Assembly (NCBI GenBank): GCA_009829735.1
Contig: CM020618.1
Coordinates: forward strand, 21,871,346 to 21,935,345
Length of the DNA stretch: 64,000 nucleotides
Origin: Pyropia yezoensis
Taxonomy: Eukaryota > Rhodophyta > Bangiophyceae > Bangiales > Bangiaceae
Reading direction: 5' to 3'
The notes below the pieces were generated by a model. The model was not told the DNA's origin and did no database searches. It saw nothing but the letters and a program-made list of their open reading frames with translations. Of this stretch, positions 43,616 through 56,345 are shown in pieces (positions within the stretch are counted from its first letter, which is position 1; every line of letters starts with the position of its first letter). Position numbers and translations under genes: made by a program.

Positions 43616-45831
43616 GCGTCATCTTCGCCTCGGCCACCGGCATGCAGGGCGCCGCGGCGGCGTATCCCCGCTCTCGCTCCGCGTCGAGGGTGATGAAACT
43701 AGTTCGAGTTCGCAGTGGATTCTACTGATAGAAACGAGGTTCGGCCTAACTGTGATTCCAGCCACTGGGCATAGACAAGTTCGGCCATTGTCATCTGTCA
43801 CCAGTGCCTTCTCGCGGCGTCCCGGCCACGGCGAGCGACTACGTGTTGAGGTGGCGACTGAACTGCTATCCTCAGCGAGTCTGGTTGTCAGTCCGTGCAC
43901 TTCTGGCAACGCAGTTAACTCTCAATGATTGTGTTCAAAAAGTGTGGCATTAGCAGGCGACCTTTCGGCGGCTCGTCTGAAAGATAAGTGCGCTTTTTTT
44001 TTTCTTTCATGCGCACGCACCTGCGAGCAGCACGCAGCGCACCTGGTCTCCCCCTCCCGACGCCCCCTCTCTGATGCCCCCATCCTGTGCCCCCATCCGA
44101 ACAATGTCCTCCGTCCTCATCCTGCCAGCAGGCGTCCCTCACCCCAGCAGCCCTCCTACAACGCCCATCCATGATGCTGGCTGGCCTACTCCACTGCCCA
44201 GTAGCTGCTGCCCCCTCCCCATGCTGGTTGCTAACACTCGCAACCTCACCAGCTGCTCACCCCCCTCCCCCCAGATGGCCACCCCCCCTACCCACGGACT
44301 CCTCCCGCCCCCGCCGACTCGACAGCTATATCCGTTCCTCCCCGACCACTCGCTACTCCGCTCACCTGGCCTCGCTGCTCCCGCTCCCCTCGGCCACCAG
44401 GCGCTTCCGTCGCACACAATCACCATCCTCGCCCGTTCCCGCATCCGTCAGCTTGCGCCCATCGTCCCAGTCCGTCGTCCACTCCCCTCCCTCCCCCTCC
44501 CCCCGCTCGCCCCGCATAAAAGACGCCGCAATGACAATGACATCAAAACGACATAACAAAGGTCCGTTAGAAGAGGAAGCGGGTGAGGGGAGGCAGGGGA
44601 CAGGTGGGAGGGAGACGAGGGGCAGGGGAGATGGGGGGAGGGGCCGACGGTGAGCCGTAAGGCATAGCTGCGAGCGCGTGAGGTGAGGGGCGTGGACGGC
44701 CGTGCACCCCCACTCGCTTCCCGGGGAGTGGGTGGGGGACGCGAAGCCGATGGAGGGGCGGAGGATGCCACGCCGAGGCTGAAGTGGGTTGCCAGACGTC
44801 GTGGCAGGAATGGTCTGGGAGGGGGCGTGGGCCACCCAGCTTTCTCGTGGGTGGTCTGCGCAGGGGGGGGGGTCTCTGGGTCAGCCGTGTGAGTGGTTCG
44901 GAACAGTGCGCGCTTCTCTCCGCCAACCATTGCACAGATTGCTTCGCGACTGCGACCGCTCTGCTGCCTTGTCCAATCAGAGAGCGGATTTGGTGCGACA
45001 GCAGTCCCGGTCACCTGGCTCAGATGCCCGCCCAATCTGCTCAGCCCCCCCCCCAGCACAGCGTCCACCCCCGCCAGACAGCCACTGACCGACAGCAGGG
45101 CGGTCCCTTAACTCCGCACAGCGCAGTAACAATGTCTAACCACGAGATTGTTGTAGAAAATTATCAGCCGGGTACATTGCAGATACGTAACAGGTCTCGG
45201 AAGTCACTTTTTCCGCCGAAATCACTAGCCATTCCCCACGATGGGTGCCGCGCAGGTTCCCGTTCCCATCGCCTGAGGCTATGCGATCACCTTCCCTGAA
45301 CACCGGCAGGCAGAGCTGACGTCAGCGGCACGGGACCTGGCTGAGAGACCGGCGCCATTGGCTGCGGCGTCTTGGTGATACAGCACAGGCGACAAGCCGT
45401 ACCTGCGCCCTCCCCGTGCGACGGCACGTACTCGGAGGATGCCCTCCTGGGCTGTGGGCGGCGTCGTCGCCCGGGGCTGCGGCAGGTGCGCCGCCGCGGC
45501 GCTGGGGAGCACGTACGGGCGTTGCCGCGGATGGCGGGGGGGGTGGGGTGGCGCCGCTTGTTGACGGCGGCATGCGCGGTGGGGGTAACGGAGGCGGCGA
45601 CAGCGGCGGGGGCGTCTGCCTGGTGGCACCTGCGTTTCTCTCAGCCTTCCACCGACACGCTCTCATTTAATGTTCCGGCCACAGCAATAACGCTCTTATT
45701 ATTAGCTGGGCAAGTCCTTTCCAATCAGCCTCACTCATGTGCGTCTGCCATCCGTCACAGCCCATACCTAGCGAGCACCCAACGGGTCCCTCGGCTGAAC
45801 AGCCCGTTCCCTGACCATCACAATGCGACTC
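43616..45831. other. Spacer with no supported gene
   Basis: A T10 run lies near 43996. A C-rich stretch at 44040-44500 gives overlapping open frames on both strands without motifs. CATAAAAG near 44513 resembles a TATA box, but no clear gene follows. The GC-rich stretch 45380-45640 shows the same strand-biased open frames. Confidence 0.45.
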
Positions 45832-46836
45832 TCATTGGGTCAAAAGCGCTACGAGGTCTACGGCCCTCCCCTGCACAACAGACACTGGCACGGTCAGCAC
45901 CAGCTTCCCCGCGGCCATGTGATGGTCCACGATTGTGCTCGCCACTCCATGGCGGCTCTCTTTCCACGTCATTGTCAAGGGATACTAGGTCGGTGGTTCC
46001 AGCAGGTCGATGTTCTTCAAAATCTTGACGTCGAGCGTAGACAAGAAGCGTCTCTGCCGCCCGTCATACACCTCATTCTCGCGGGTGGCAACCTTGACCT
46101 TTTGCATAGCGCTCCGGCCTTCCAAAATGTACAGCACCCGACCAGCGTCTGTCTTGATGTGCTCTACCAGAACTCTGCTCTCATCACCGTGCCGAAACGA
46201 GCGCATCAGCACCTCTGCCTCCATCGACGGCGTCAGCGACAACGCCTCGGCCAGCTCTTGGAAACTCTTGACCTGAACCTTCAGGCGTTGCCTGCCGGGC
46301 AGCCGGTGTTTGACAGCGGAGTAAACCATCTTGTTGAGGTCGAGAAGCTCCGCCATGGCAGCAAGGGTGCACACGACGTCGACTCGCGCAGAAGTCTGCG
46401 CCAGATTCCCACCTCAAGAATTGGCCCGTTGCTTGAGAGGGCAGACGTGCAGCTTCTCAATCAAAACGGCTCGAGCGCACGCCGCCAGCCCGCGTCCCAT
46501 GCGATGGTTGTCATGTGCTACCACTGCTTGGAGGGCGCCCAGGCCCGACAGTGACGAAGCGACGAGCGAGAATCGGCTCTCCACTGAACTCATGCGTGTG
46601 GCCAGGGCGGCCAGAATGGCGTGGATATGGCGTATGGCTCCGGCAATGTCGAAAGGGGAGTTCAATGCCCTCGCTCCATCGCCGCGGCTAGCCCCTCCAG
46701 CCCCAGGGCTGATACCTGGCGGGACGACCGCATGGTCCCTTCGATCGCCAACGGGGTCGCCACCGGGAAGTTCTCCAGTCGACAGTGACGCTGCCGTGAC
46801 GACGCGCGCCTTGGGGAACAGGAAGCTTCGCAACAT
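45832..46836 (-). pseudogene. Decayed gene of unknown family
   Basis: One minus-strand frame from the ATG at 46836 stays coding-like to 45832, apart from in-frame stops at 46414-46416 and 45985-45987. The sense before, between and after the stops is ordinary soluble protein with helices (IRHIHAILAALATRM, FSLVASSLSGLGALQAVV, MAELLDLNKMVYSAVKHRL, SFQELAEALSLTPSMEAEVL). The opposite strand is His/Gln-rich, as an antisense shadow would be. I do not recognise the family. It could instead be a gene with short introns spanning the stops, though no good splice sites were obvious. Confidence 0.5.
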
Positions 46837-48149
46837 GCCACGTTGCGAAGCGGTCGGGACACTGCGGGTACAGTCTGGCAGTGGGCCGCCAAGTCGTCGT
46901 CGACGCCACTGGTCATAGTTTCAAAGGAAAATCGATCGGTGTGAGGAAGGCTGTGGCTGTCGAGCGACAGGTCTTGCGTCAGCCGCGACGCCAGCTGGTG
47001 TGAGTGTAGGGGCGGCAGCGGCAGTGACGGGGACGTAGGGAGTCCACGTATATTGACTAGGAATGGTAGCCTTCGCGATGCGCGATGGTTGTCCCACCTG
47101 ACTAGCAATGGTGGCCTTCGCGATGCCCGATGGATGTCCCACCACTGTATCAAGATGCCTCCCCGGCTCAACGCCTTGCCCAGCTCGAGAAGCTGGCGGA
47201 GGACCGGCAGTAGGCACACGTTGAGCAGGTGGACCCTGCCCCTTGGAGCAGACCGCAGGCCGGCAGAGGAGAAGCACGCACGGATGGCACCCACCCGACG
47301 GCCCTGACTGCCCGTCAATACAGGCGGAATTGGAAGCCCATGGGCGCCAGGGCGGTCGGCATGCGAAACGAGCATGCACATCTGGAGCAAGCCGAGCCCT
47401 CGAGCGGTGGACAACGCGACACCCGCAGACTGGGTCCGAATTTGCTCTCGCAAAAGCACTTAAAAAGTCCCCCTGAATGGGTATGAGGCAGATCGCCAAT
47501 GGAGGACCTTGGCGGGCAGTACAATACGGCAGCTGCTGTGGTGATGGGGGGGGGCGCATGCTGTTTGTGCCAGAGGGTGACCCCTTGGACTGCTATCGTC
47601 GCTGAAACTGTGGGTGCGTGTTTGGTAATGCGCGTTCGACGACTGGCACGTGTGTTTCTGTCGCCGACCGCATTGTGGCCTCTACGTATGCCGGTCGTCT
47701 CGACTCTGCCTTCCGACCGGCGTGTCTTCTGCGCATGGCTGTTATACGTCGCAGCCGTCGTACGCCGCGGTAACCACCGCTTAGTATCCCTATCCTCTTC
47801 CTCTGCCAACCACCAATCACATCCACGACAAGAAGCAGCCGGCGGCGCTACATCCTTCTCATTTGGCAGATACGTGCAAGCCCAGGCAGCACCGTCGGGC
47901 CGGCCTGCGACGCGTCTTTGTCGCTCTCGTGCTGCGTGGGTGTCACCAACCAGCTACAGGGCTCGACGGCCGCCCAGCTGTGCCGGCTGTCCTTCTACAG
48001 TACCGTGCCGCAGAGCGCTTCATCCCCACGTCACTGCTGGTCTGACGTTGAGCGACAGTCGTGGTGGTTGAGGTCGTGGATGTGCGCTCTTCGACGCAGA
48101 GCGGGAGGCCGAATTCATCCTTCTGCTCAGAACCGACCAGTAGCCGGAT
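46837..48149. other. Spacer with a short tandem duplication
   Basis: No supported gene. A unit of about 43 bp (GACTAG(G/C)AATGGT(A/G)GCCTTCGCGATGC...TGTCCCACC) is duplicated in tandem at 47056-47141. Confidence 0.5.
47056..47141. repeat. Two-copy tandem repeat, 43-bp unit
   Basis: Two adjacent copies share GGCCTTCGCGATGC-type and TGTCCCACC words with a few mismatches. Confidence 0.7.
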
Positions 48150-49830
48150 ATGGTGCGCTCTTGGTACTCTCGAGCATGCCCACTACGCTCGCGCGGTGTG
48201 GTCATACCATCTTGGATTGGTAGTGCAGGCGGATTCTCCAGTGCTGGGGAAATTGCTGGGGCAGGTGGCGTCGTCGCCACGGGCGCAAAAGCAGCTGCTA
48301 TCGAAGGTCACGCTGCGGCAGTTCCTGTTGTGGCCGGAAGCCTGCGCGCAGAGTCGAGAGGCGGCGGCCAGGAAGAAGCGCCCGTGGGAGCCTCGCCCAT
48401 AGCGGTCGTTCCTGACTCTTCCGGCACCATCTCTCCAAGTGATGGGCACAGTGGTGACAGCGAGTGTGTGGAGAGTGATGGCGAAGGCTGCAGTGACAAA
48501 GAACCTCTGTCGCCAGGGGCTCTGGCTGACGACACCACTGAGACACCACCTGCCCTAGACCCTGAGTCATTACGGGATGGGCATACAGGCGCCGCTGACG
48601 GTACGCTTGACAGTAGCTTGCACCTGCGCAACGAAGGCGGCGGTGACAGCGACGGGGACGTTCACAATGGGCTCGCTGCACGGGAGGATTTTGCAGAACA
48701 TGACGTTAACCAGTCATCGGGTACGGTAACACCTATGGGCTCGATTTCAGGCTCCGAGACGGCGGCAGGTGAGCACCCTCTTGACGCGGCGTTCTACGAT
48801 GAAGTGTTCATCAGCGATGGCGAGCGCGCTGGCGACTCACCCTTCCGCACAAAAGAGGAGTTCTTCGCTTTCGTCCTCATCTCGAATACCGTCGGCCTTA
48901 CAGAGCGGCAGAATAACATCAGCCGCGCCTTCCACAACTTCGACCGAGAACGACGAGACGCATTGCCCTGCTATACGAAAGCGACCCGGCGCATCATCCC
49001 TGCGGCAATCAATGCGGGTGGGCTGCCCATGGAGTCCTTGGCTGTTTAGGGATCGAAGTGCTGGTACGTCTTACCCAGCACACACATCGCCCTGGACTTG
49101 TCCTTCGAGGACACGCAAGACCTTTTTTCACAGCTGAAGATCGACCTCTATCGGTTCGAGAACAGGAGCCCGAGTTCTACGACTCGATGTTCTTCCAACA
49201 CAAGGCGTCTTTGCTCCAGCCGGTGATGCAACATGATTCATTTTCCTTGAATGGCACAAGCTTCAGGTGCGGCACATGGCTTTTCGTATCGCTGGAGGGC
49301 TCTGCTGGTCCGATGCGTCTCCGGGTGGACAATGTATCCATCGCGCCTTCCGACTGCGGCGTCGCGTTGGACCACGGACGGCACGCCGGGGGCTTGGTCG
49401 TTGTCTGCTGCAAAGAAGGTTCCACTGAAGCAGGTGCGATGGTGTCGCGCCACTGGCTGCCGGCAGATCTTGACGCACTGTTCTGGAACCCTGCTGGCAG
49501 CGGCCCGAGCTGCGCTATCGTAGACCTGAGCCTTGCTCAACCCGAGGAGCCTCTTGATGGTGAGTCAGCGCATTGTAGCAGTGCCTATCAAGTGAGTTCC
49601 TCTGCTACGCGTCGCATCCGAGGAGTCCGAGCCGATGGAGTCCCTACCTTGGTGGTGCGCATCTCTTTGTACGCTGATGAATTCGTTTGCAGAGAAAGAC
49701 GACAGCAATCTGCAGGTAGAGTATACATGTACTACCCTGGATGGTGTGCTTCCGCCCGCGCAAGCAGCGCAGCAGTCCGTGCCATTCTCGTGACACCGGC
49801 GGGGGTCAACTCGGACAAGATTCTGGAGGC
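48150..49830 (+). pseudogene. Transposase-like gene remnant, cut by the A2 LTR
   Basis: The ATG at 48150 opens a frame with a long acidic, Ser/Gly-rich N-terminus. A helical segment follows (SPFRTKEEFFAFVLISNTVGLTERQNNISRAFHNF, then a pair of Pro-containing helices). The frame stops at 49047-49049, yet the same frame still reads like protein afterwards (CWYVLPSTHIALDLSFEDT). It then shifts near 49160 to a frame with GTWLFVSLEGS, VPTLVVRISLYADEFVCRER and YMYYPGW, and runs into the A2 LTR. The order of a helical N-terminal module and a strand bearing LYADEF resembles transposases of large eukaryotic DNA transposons of the KDZ/Plavaka or Tnp2 sort. I hold that only loosely. Confidence 0.4.
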
Positions 49831-50300
49831 TGTGGCAGTGTTGACCCCCAGGTAGGGGGGCAACACGTGCCATGCAAGGGGCGGCAGGCCACTAGCCTGA
49901 TCCGTTCCTCCCCATGCATTTGGGTCCATATTCCCTAAGTTTGGGATAGTTAGCTTAGTAGTAAATCCAACTTGGATTTGAGGGTTTTCTGCATTTTATC
50001 GTCTTGAATTTTCGTGTGGCCCGGTGGGCAGGTGCTGGGGTGGGAGATTCTGAGTGGCGAGATTCTGAGGGGACCCTGGGGGGATGAGGGAAGGGACAGC
50101 GGGGCTTGGCCCTGCGTCCCCGTCCCGACCAAGAAACTGTTGGACCACACACCATCTTCTTGTTTGTCAGTGGGGGGATTGCCCCACAACAGGGATAGAG
50201 TGTGTGCGACTTGCACTTCTTCCGGTTCCCCCGACACGGGAGGCAGCCCTTGTACACCGCCCCAACTTGGGTGTCGCGTGTGCGAGAGGTTTTTGCCACA
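49831..50300 (+). repeat. 5' LTR of A2
   Basis: The 470-bp LTR has TGTGGCAGTG and TTTTGCCACA ends. It is closely similar to both A1 LTRs. It begins inside the transposase-like remnant. Confidence 0.92.
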
Positions 50301-50302
50301 TT

Positions 50303-50320
50303 TGGTGGAGCAGCAGGGGA
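50303..50320 (+). other. Primer-binding site of A2
   Basis: TGGTGGAGCAGCAGGGGA is identical to the A1 site and two bases from the LTR. Confidence 0.7.
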
Positions 50321-50395
50321 CAGAGGTAAACTTTACCTCCGGGTGCACCCGGGTGTAGGGGGCCCTCTGTCTCAGAGGAACGGTGGACTTGGACC

Positions 50396-52366
50396 GTGTC
50401 ATACGGATCGTTAGCCAACAGGGCTAGTTCGGACCCCCCGTCGTCTGGGGAGTACACGGGTGACGCACGTACTTCAGTGCCTTCGAATACTGGTGAGACA
50501 CAGGTGGGCTTACCTGGGGTCGCAGAGGGACTAGAGGTCCCCCAAGCCAGCAGGACTGGAAATGCGGGCGGGCAACAGGCCACCCCGACTCAGTCGGGAG
50601 CTCATTCGGGTGACACTTCTGATGTGGGTGGGCCGAAGTCTGGCCACCGCGTGGTAAGCTCAACGGGAACGTCCCAAGGGGTGAGGACTGTCCCCGCGGG
50701 TTCCACTCGGGTTGGAGCCAACTTTGGCTTGGAGCCGTCGCCAACTAGGCTTTCGGAGGACGGCGGACCTCCGTTGGTCGGCGATGGGCTCGCGCCCATG
50801 CCCCCGGTTGAGACCCCTGAGGAACGTGGTTACCCCTCAGGTGGACTCCCGGAGGCGGACCGAGACTCAACTGGAGTCGTCAATCCACTCCTCGCGGAAA
50901 CTGTCCGTCGGGAGGCGACCAATGTGTTACGGCAGACTTTGTCGGACCTGGTGGTCACGATGACGAATACTATTCTGAATCAGATTGTGGCGAGTTTGCC
51001 AGATGGCCTTAATGTCCAGACCGGATTGGGGCTTTCGAGCCCGCAGGCGCAGGGGGAATCCCTCCTGACGCCTATCTCGGGTCGCCCCGAGCAGGGGGCG
51101 ACCCCTGTGACACCCAACGAGGGAGCCACACCATTCTCGGTGGGGCGTACGCCCTTCACGGGGGAGTTTCCCTCGGAAACGCCGGCGGCTACACCAAGCT
51201 CGCCGCGCCAGACTACAGGCACTGTGGGTCAACTTACCCCAGTGCCACAGCGGCTGTTCCCTCAACGTGAGGTGCCGCCCAAGATCCAGGTAGCCAACCC
51301 GGTCTACCAGAGGATCTTTGACCGTGAGACCTACGCCCTCCACAACAAGTCGGTGGCGTATGGTCCTGACCAGGCCCGAGCCATGGGCCGTGCCAAGAAG
51401 AATGCACTTCACTCTTTTGGGCACAAAGCGGAGTGGGATGGAACTCCCCCCCTCCGTGTCTTTGAGTTTCTACGTCGTTTCACAAAAGCCTGTGACGACA
51501 ATGCCATAAGTGAAGGCATGGCTTTCTACATGCTACAGGAGTTTACGACGGGCGACCTGCGGACAGAACTTATGTCCGCCATGCCCAGTTCCTCAAGTGG
51601 AGGCGCTGGTGAGGTGACGTCCTATTTGGAGCTCGTCAACTGGTTGTTGAGAGCCATGGTGGATGGAGCAGCGTTGGCTTCTCAAGTTGAGGAGTTTACC
51701 CAAGCTTACCAGGAAGAGGCTTAGGACGAGTTGTCCTTTGCGGAGCGAGTTCGTAAGCTCAACAATCTTTGTGGGTTTCTTCACCCACAAGCTGTGGTGA
51801 AGAGTCGGTTTGTGGAGGGACTCCATTGGTCAGTCCGGATGGAGACCCGGGAGCATAATACTGCCCGGGCGACCCTGGCCGAGTTGGCTAGGTTTTCCTA
51901 CCGCTGGGGTGAGTCCTATCTCATGTTGCGGGAGGAACAACGCCAGGAGCGTCAGGCCGAGTTGGCCAAGGAGCGTGAGGAGGCGCGCCAGGCCAGAGAG
52001 CTGAGGGAGGCGCGCCGAATCCGCAAGGAAAGGGTGGTAGCTGCCGTGGGGACTTCCCCGGGTACCTCTTCGTCTTCCCCGGTCGGGAAGACCCCTCCGG
52101 GAACTGACAATCGGTGTTGGAACTGCAACTCCGATGTACACTGGGCATATGATTGCCCCAAGTTGAGTAAACGCATCCAACAACTTGTTAGGAATGCGAG
52201 TAGGAAGTCGGCTACGAACGAAGTACGTTCACGCCGCGAGGGCGGACCTCGACCGGTAGTGGCGGTCGCCACACCCTTGGCGGAGGGGGCGGACACGTCG
52301 TCCACGGACTCGTCGTCTTCCCCTTCGCCCTCGGATTCAGACGCCAAGTCGGCGGGAAACGAATGA
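50396..52366 (+). pseudogene. gag: A2 gag region (fossil)
   Basis: It aligns along its length with A1 gag: Gly/Pro/Thr-rich N-terminus, capsid-like region with FEFLRRFTKACDDN, charged helix and CCHC zinc knuckle (CWNCNSDVHWAYDC). It is broken at a small number of places. Confidence 0.88.
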
Positions 52367-52469
52367 CCGTTGGAGCTGGCCGTCCTAAGCTCACAACGAC
52401 AGCCTCGGCCAAGTGGGTCAAGAGGACGAACCAACCCTGCCGGATATTGCGACGACCTAAGGGAGTCCG

Positions 52470-55400
52470 CCCACCTCGGGTAGGACTCCCCAAGAACGTA
52501 AACCCACGTCGGGTCATCGCGGTGCTGACGGGTGAGAACTTCCAGGTGGCTGGCCGGGTGCAACTAGCCCCCGGCCATGCCTGCGGTGCCCGTATCGTAC
52601 TTGATACCGGGTCAGGAGCCTCCTTGATACGCAAGTCGCTATTACCAAAGGAGATGATGCTCCAACGCTGGAAGTCTAAAGCTGACCATCTGATCGACAT
52701 CAATGGTGGGGTACTGCCGATCGTTGGTGCCGTGACCCTACCAAATAGGTTGGGAACCCATGAGGTCGACGTGACTTATGGAGTAGTTGAGAATATATCG
52801 GTACCCCTGCTTCTGGGTACCCCTTATGTTGTAACACAAGTGCCTTTGATTTGTGGCCCTGAGTATTGGGTCAAGTTGATGAATGGGGAGACCATCCCCA
52901 TCCTTGGTAAGGGAAAGTCTGTGGCTCCTGTGACAGTCTCACAGTCGAAGCCTGTTTGCTCTGTGAGAGAAGGGTCTACTGCTACCCTGCGTTTAGCCCG
53001 TAAAGTCACGTTGCCCCCCAACTCGGTGGCGCACGTTGACGTTGTAGCTGATTAAACGGGGAGCGGGTTGGTGCATCCTCACCCCCGTCTTGCTCGCAAG
53101 CACCAAGTGCATGTTGCCCTTGGCACGATGGACTCCAAAGCTGGAATCCCGTGGAAGATCCAGGTTATGAACCTGAGCTCGTCGCCCAAGTACTTCAAGT
53201 CGGGAGCCAAGTTCGGCTATATCGACCAACATGAGGGACCTGTAGTAGCGGTCACCCTCAATGCGGGCGCGAGTAGCGACCCGAAGTCCGGAAAGGAGAA
53301 GCAACAAGCCAAGTCGGCCGCCTCTCCTCGGCCCCATGCGAACATGGAGAGTGTTCCACCCAGGTTGAGGGTTCAAGTTGAACGCCTCTTGGACCAATAT
53401 CACAAGTTGTGGGATGGTCGATTGGGACTCATGAGAGCCACCCAACACCGGATCGAGTTGAAGCCCGTTGCACCCCCTATACGCCAACAACCGTATAGGG
53501 GAGGGCCCCGTTCAAGGGCCCTCGTTAAGGAGCAAGTCGCTCGCATGGAGGCCCTCGATGTGATCGAGGCCAGCACCGCCGAGTGGACGAGTCCGGTGGT
53601 TATCGTCCCCAAAGTTGATGGGACCCCACGGTTCTGTATCGACTACCGTAAGCTCAACGAGAGCACGGTGAAGGACAGTTATCCCCCACCTAGGATGGAC
53701 GACTGTCTGGACTCTCTGGGGGAGGCAAACGTGTTCTCTACCCTGGACCGTAACGCGGGGTACTGGCAAATTCCCATTGCCCCGGAAGACAGGCATAAAA
53801 CTACCTTTACCTGTCACTGTGGTACCTACCAGTGCCAGCGCCTACCGATTGGACTGTGCAACGCGCCGGCAACTTTCCAGCGCGCTATGGACACGATTCT
53901 GGCCGGAGTACGGTGGCAGATCTGTCTCGTGTACCTAGACGATATCATTGTGTTCTCCCAAAGTCCGGAGGAACACATTGGCCATCTTGGGCAGGTGTTC
54001 AAGCTACTTGCTGACGCCGGTCTGTAACTGAAGGCGAGTAAGTGCCACCTCTTCACTCAAGAGGTGGAATACTTGGGACATGCTGTCCGTCCGGGGCGCC
54101 TCAGTGTCAACGAGAAGAACTTGAGGGCCATCCGTAAGGCTCAGTACCCCCGGACCCAGACCCAGATGAGGAGCTTCCTCGGGATGTGTCACGTGTACCG
54201 ACGTTTCACCAAGGGCTTCGCCAAGGTGGCGAGGCCGTTGAATGAGCTAGTTAGCTCAACGCTACCGAAGAACCTGCCTCCCCCAAGTCGGGTGGAGCAG
54301 GAATCCTTTGAGACTCTTCGGGACCTTCTGCTGAAGCCCCCTATCCTGGCTATTCCCAGGTTGGGAGGCCACTACATCCTGGATGTGGACGCTAGCTACG
54401 ACCAACTTGGTTGTGTGTTGCTTCAGCAGCAGCCAGACAAGGAGTACTTGCCGGTGGGATACTTCAGCAAGGGGCTGAACTCGGCTGAGAAGAACTACGG
54501 AGTCACCGAGTTGGAGGGACTCGCAGTGGTGTGGGCAGTGACGTCACTTCGTCACTACCTAGAGGGTGAGAAGTTCCTCATCCGCTGTGACCACCGCGCG
54601 TTGCAGTTCATCTTCAAGACGGATTGTACGAACACTCGTCTCAACCGGTGGAGGGTGCGACTGGCACCCTTCAACTTTGATATTGAGTACCGACCTGGCA
54701 GGCAACACGCCCTTGCCGACGGCCTCTCTCGGGTACCTACCGAGGGGCTGGACACTAACCCAGTCGATGAGGACATCCCCATCGTGGGGGTAGTCACGCG
54801 CTCGGGTCAGGCGTTGAACCCCGAGGCGGCAGGGAACAAGAAGTACTTGCCCCTGTCCCTGGACGAGGTGGTGAAGGCCCAGGGCAAAGATCCCTTCTGC
54901 AAGTCGCAGAGGGATACACTGGATACAGTGGCGGAGAAGCGGTTCATTCTCGGAGACGATGGCCTCCTCATGAGGAGGGGAGTATTCCAGGGGACCGAAC
55001 AACTTGTCGTCCCCGCATCTCTCAAGGACAGTATCCTTGAGAGGGAGCATAACGCTCCCACAGGAGGACACCTGCGGTCTAGTAAGCTGTACCAGACCCT
55101 GAGGACCAGGTACTACTGGCCGTCGATTGCGGTGGACATCTACAGTTGGGTGGCTACCTGCACAAGTTGTGCGCAGAACCGTCTGATGGAACGGCGGCCT
55201 ACTACGGCTATGCTACTGTTCCTGGCCAAGGAGGCCTTTGCCGCGTTGGCAATGGACATCCTTGGGCCACTGCCAGTGACCGAGGAGGGCAACCAGTACC
55301 TCCTGGTCATCTGTGACCGCTTCACGAAACTTACGCGAGCGATCCCACTGGCAGATATCACGGCCATGTCGGTCGTGTCAGCCTTCCTAGATCACTGGGT

Positions 55401-56345
55401 TGCCGCGTACGGCATCCCGGATAGTACACTATCGGACAATGGACCGCAATTTGCGTCTGTACTGTTTCAGGGAGTGCTGGATATGTTGGGGGTCAAGGCA
55501 AACTATGCCACCCCCTACCACCCACAAACTAATGGGCAGGTGGAGCGCTTCAAAAAAACTATTGTTCGGCAGCTGCGCCACTATGTGAGTGAGCACGTGA
55601 AGACGTGGGACCAATGCATTTCTATTCTTACCACTGCCTACAATTCGCAGGTTCACTCATCTACCGGGGAAGTACCCCTCGCTTTTGCGACCCCCCTTCG
55701 CGTGCGGTCTATTGCCGTGCGGCGGCCGCTCCCAACTGCGGAGGATGGTGGCAGTATACCTACTCCCACTGAGAGCAAGGTGGAGTTTGCTGCTAGGCTC
55801 GAGAAACTCATTCCTAAAGTCAGGGCTGAGATGGAAAAAGCGCAACAGCGCTACAAGCGTACTTTTGACAAGAAGGTGCGCAATGCCAAGCACGTCCCCG
55901 AGCAGGGTGACTGGGTGCTGGCACACTCACATACCCCAACTGGGGGTACGTTAATGTTCCAAACGAAGGGGCCATGCCAAGTCCTTCGTACGGATGGTCG
56001 ACGGTTTACCATCGACAGTGACGATGGGATCCGCACAGTAAACGGACAGGACGTGGTAAAAGTTGCACCACCTCCGGCAGGCGACCCGGCTCGGGCGCGT
56101 GCGCTGAAGGCATGGTGCCTACCTTCGCTACCTGCGACCGAACAGGGCCCGCAGGAGTTGTGTTCGATAAGTTCATCGACCACGGGTGGGATGAGGACAC
56201 TAACCGCATCATGTTGAGGGTGCGTTTGTTCGGCTATAAGGTCAAAGATGATACGTGGGAATACGTGGAGGAACTTCCTGCTGAGAAGCTCCGGGTGTAC
56301 TGCGCCCGGAATGATATCAACCCGACTTGCCCTCCCTCAACGTGA
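52470..56345 (+). pseudogene. pol: A2 pol region: protease, RT, RNase H, integrase, chromodomain (fossil)
   Basis: The protease has DTGSGASLIRKS near 52600. Reverse transcriptase has YLDDIIVFS near 53935. RNase H, the HHCC finger, the DDE integrase core (with the PYHPQTNGQVERF box near 55515) and the chromodomain near 56160-56290 follow in order. The RNase H-integrase part is one long open stretch. It is broken at a few places overall. Confidence 0.9.

Noticed and set aside
45823-46554. Plus-strand frame of 243 codons with a good ATG
   Set aside because: It is very rich in His, Gln and Leu, as expected opposite helical coding sequence. The minus strand carries the sensible protein.
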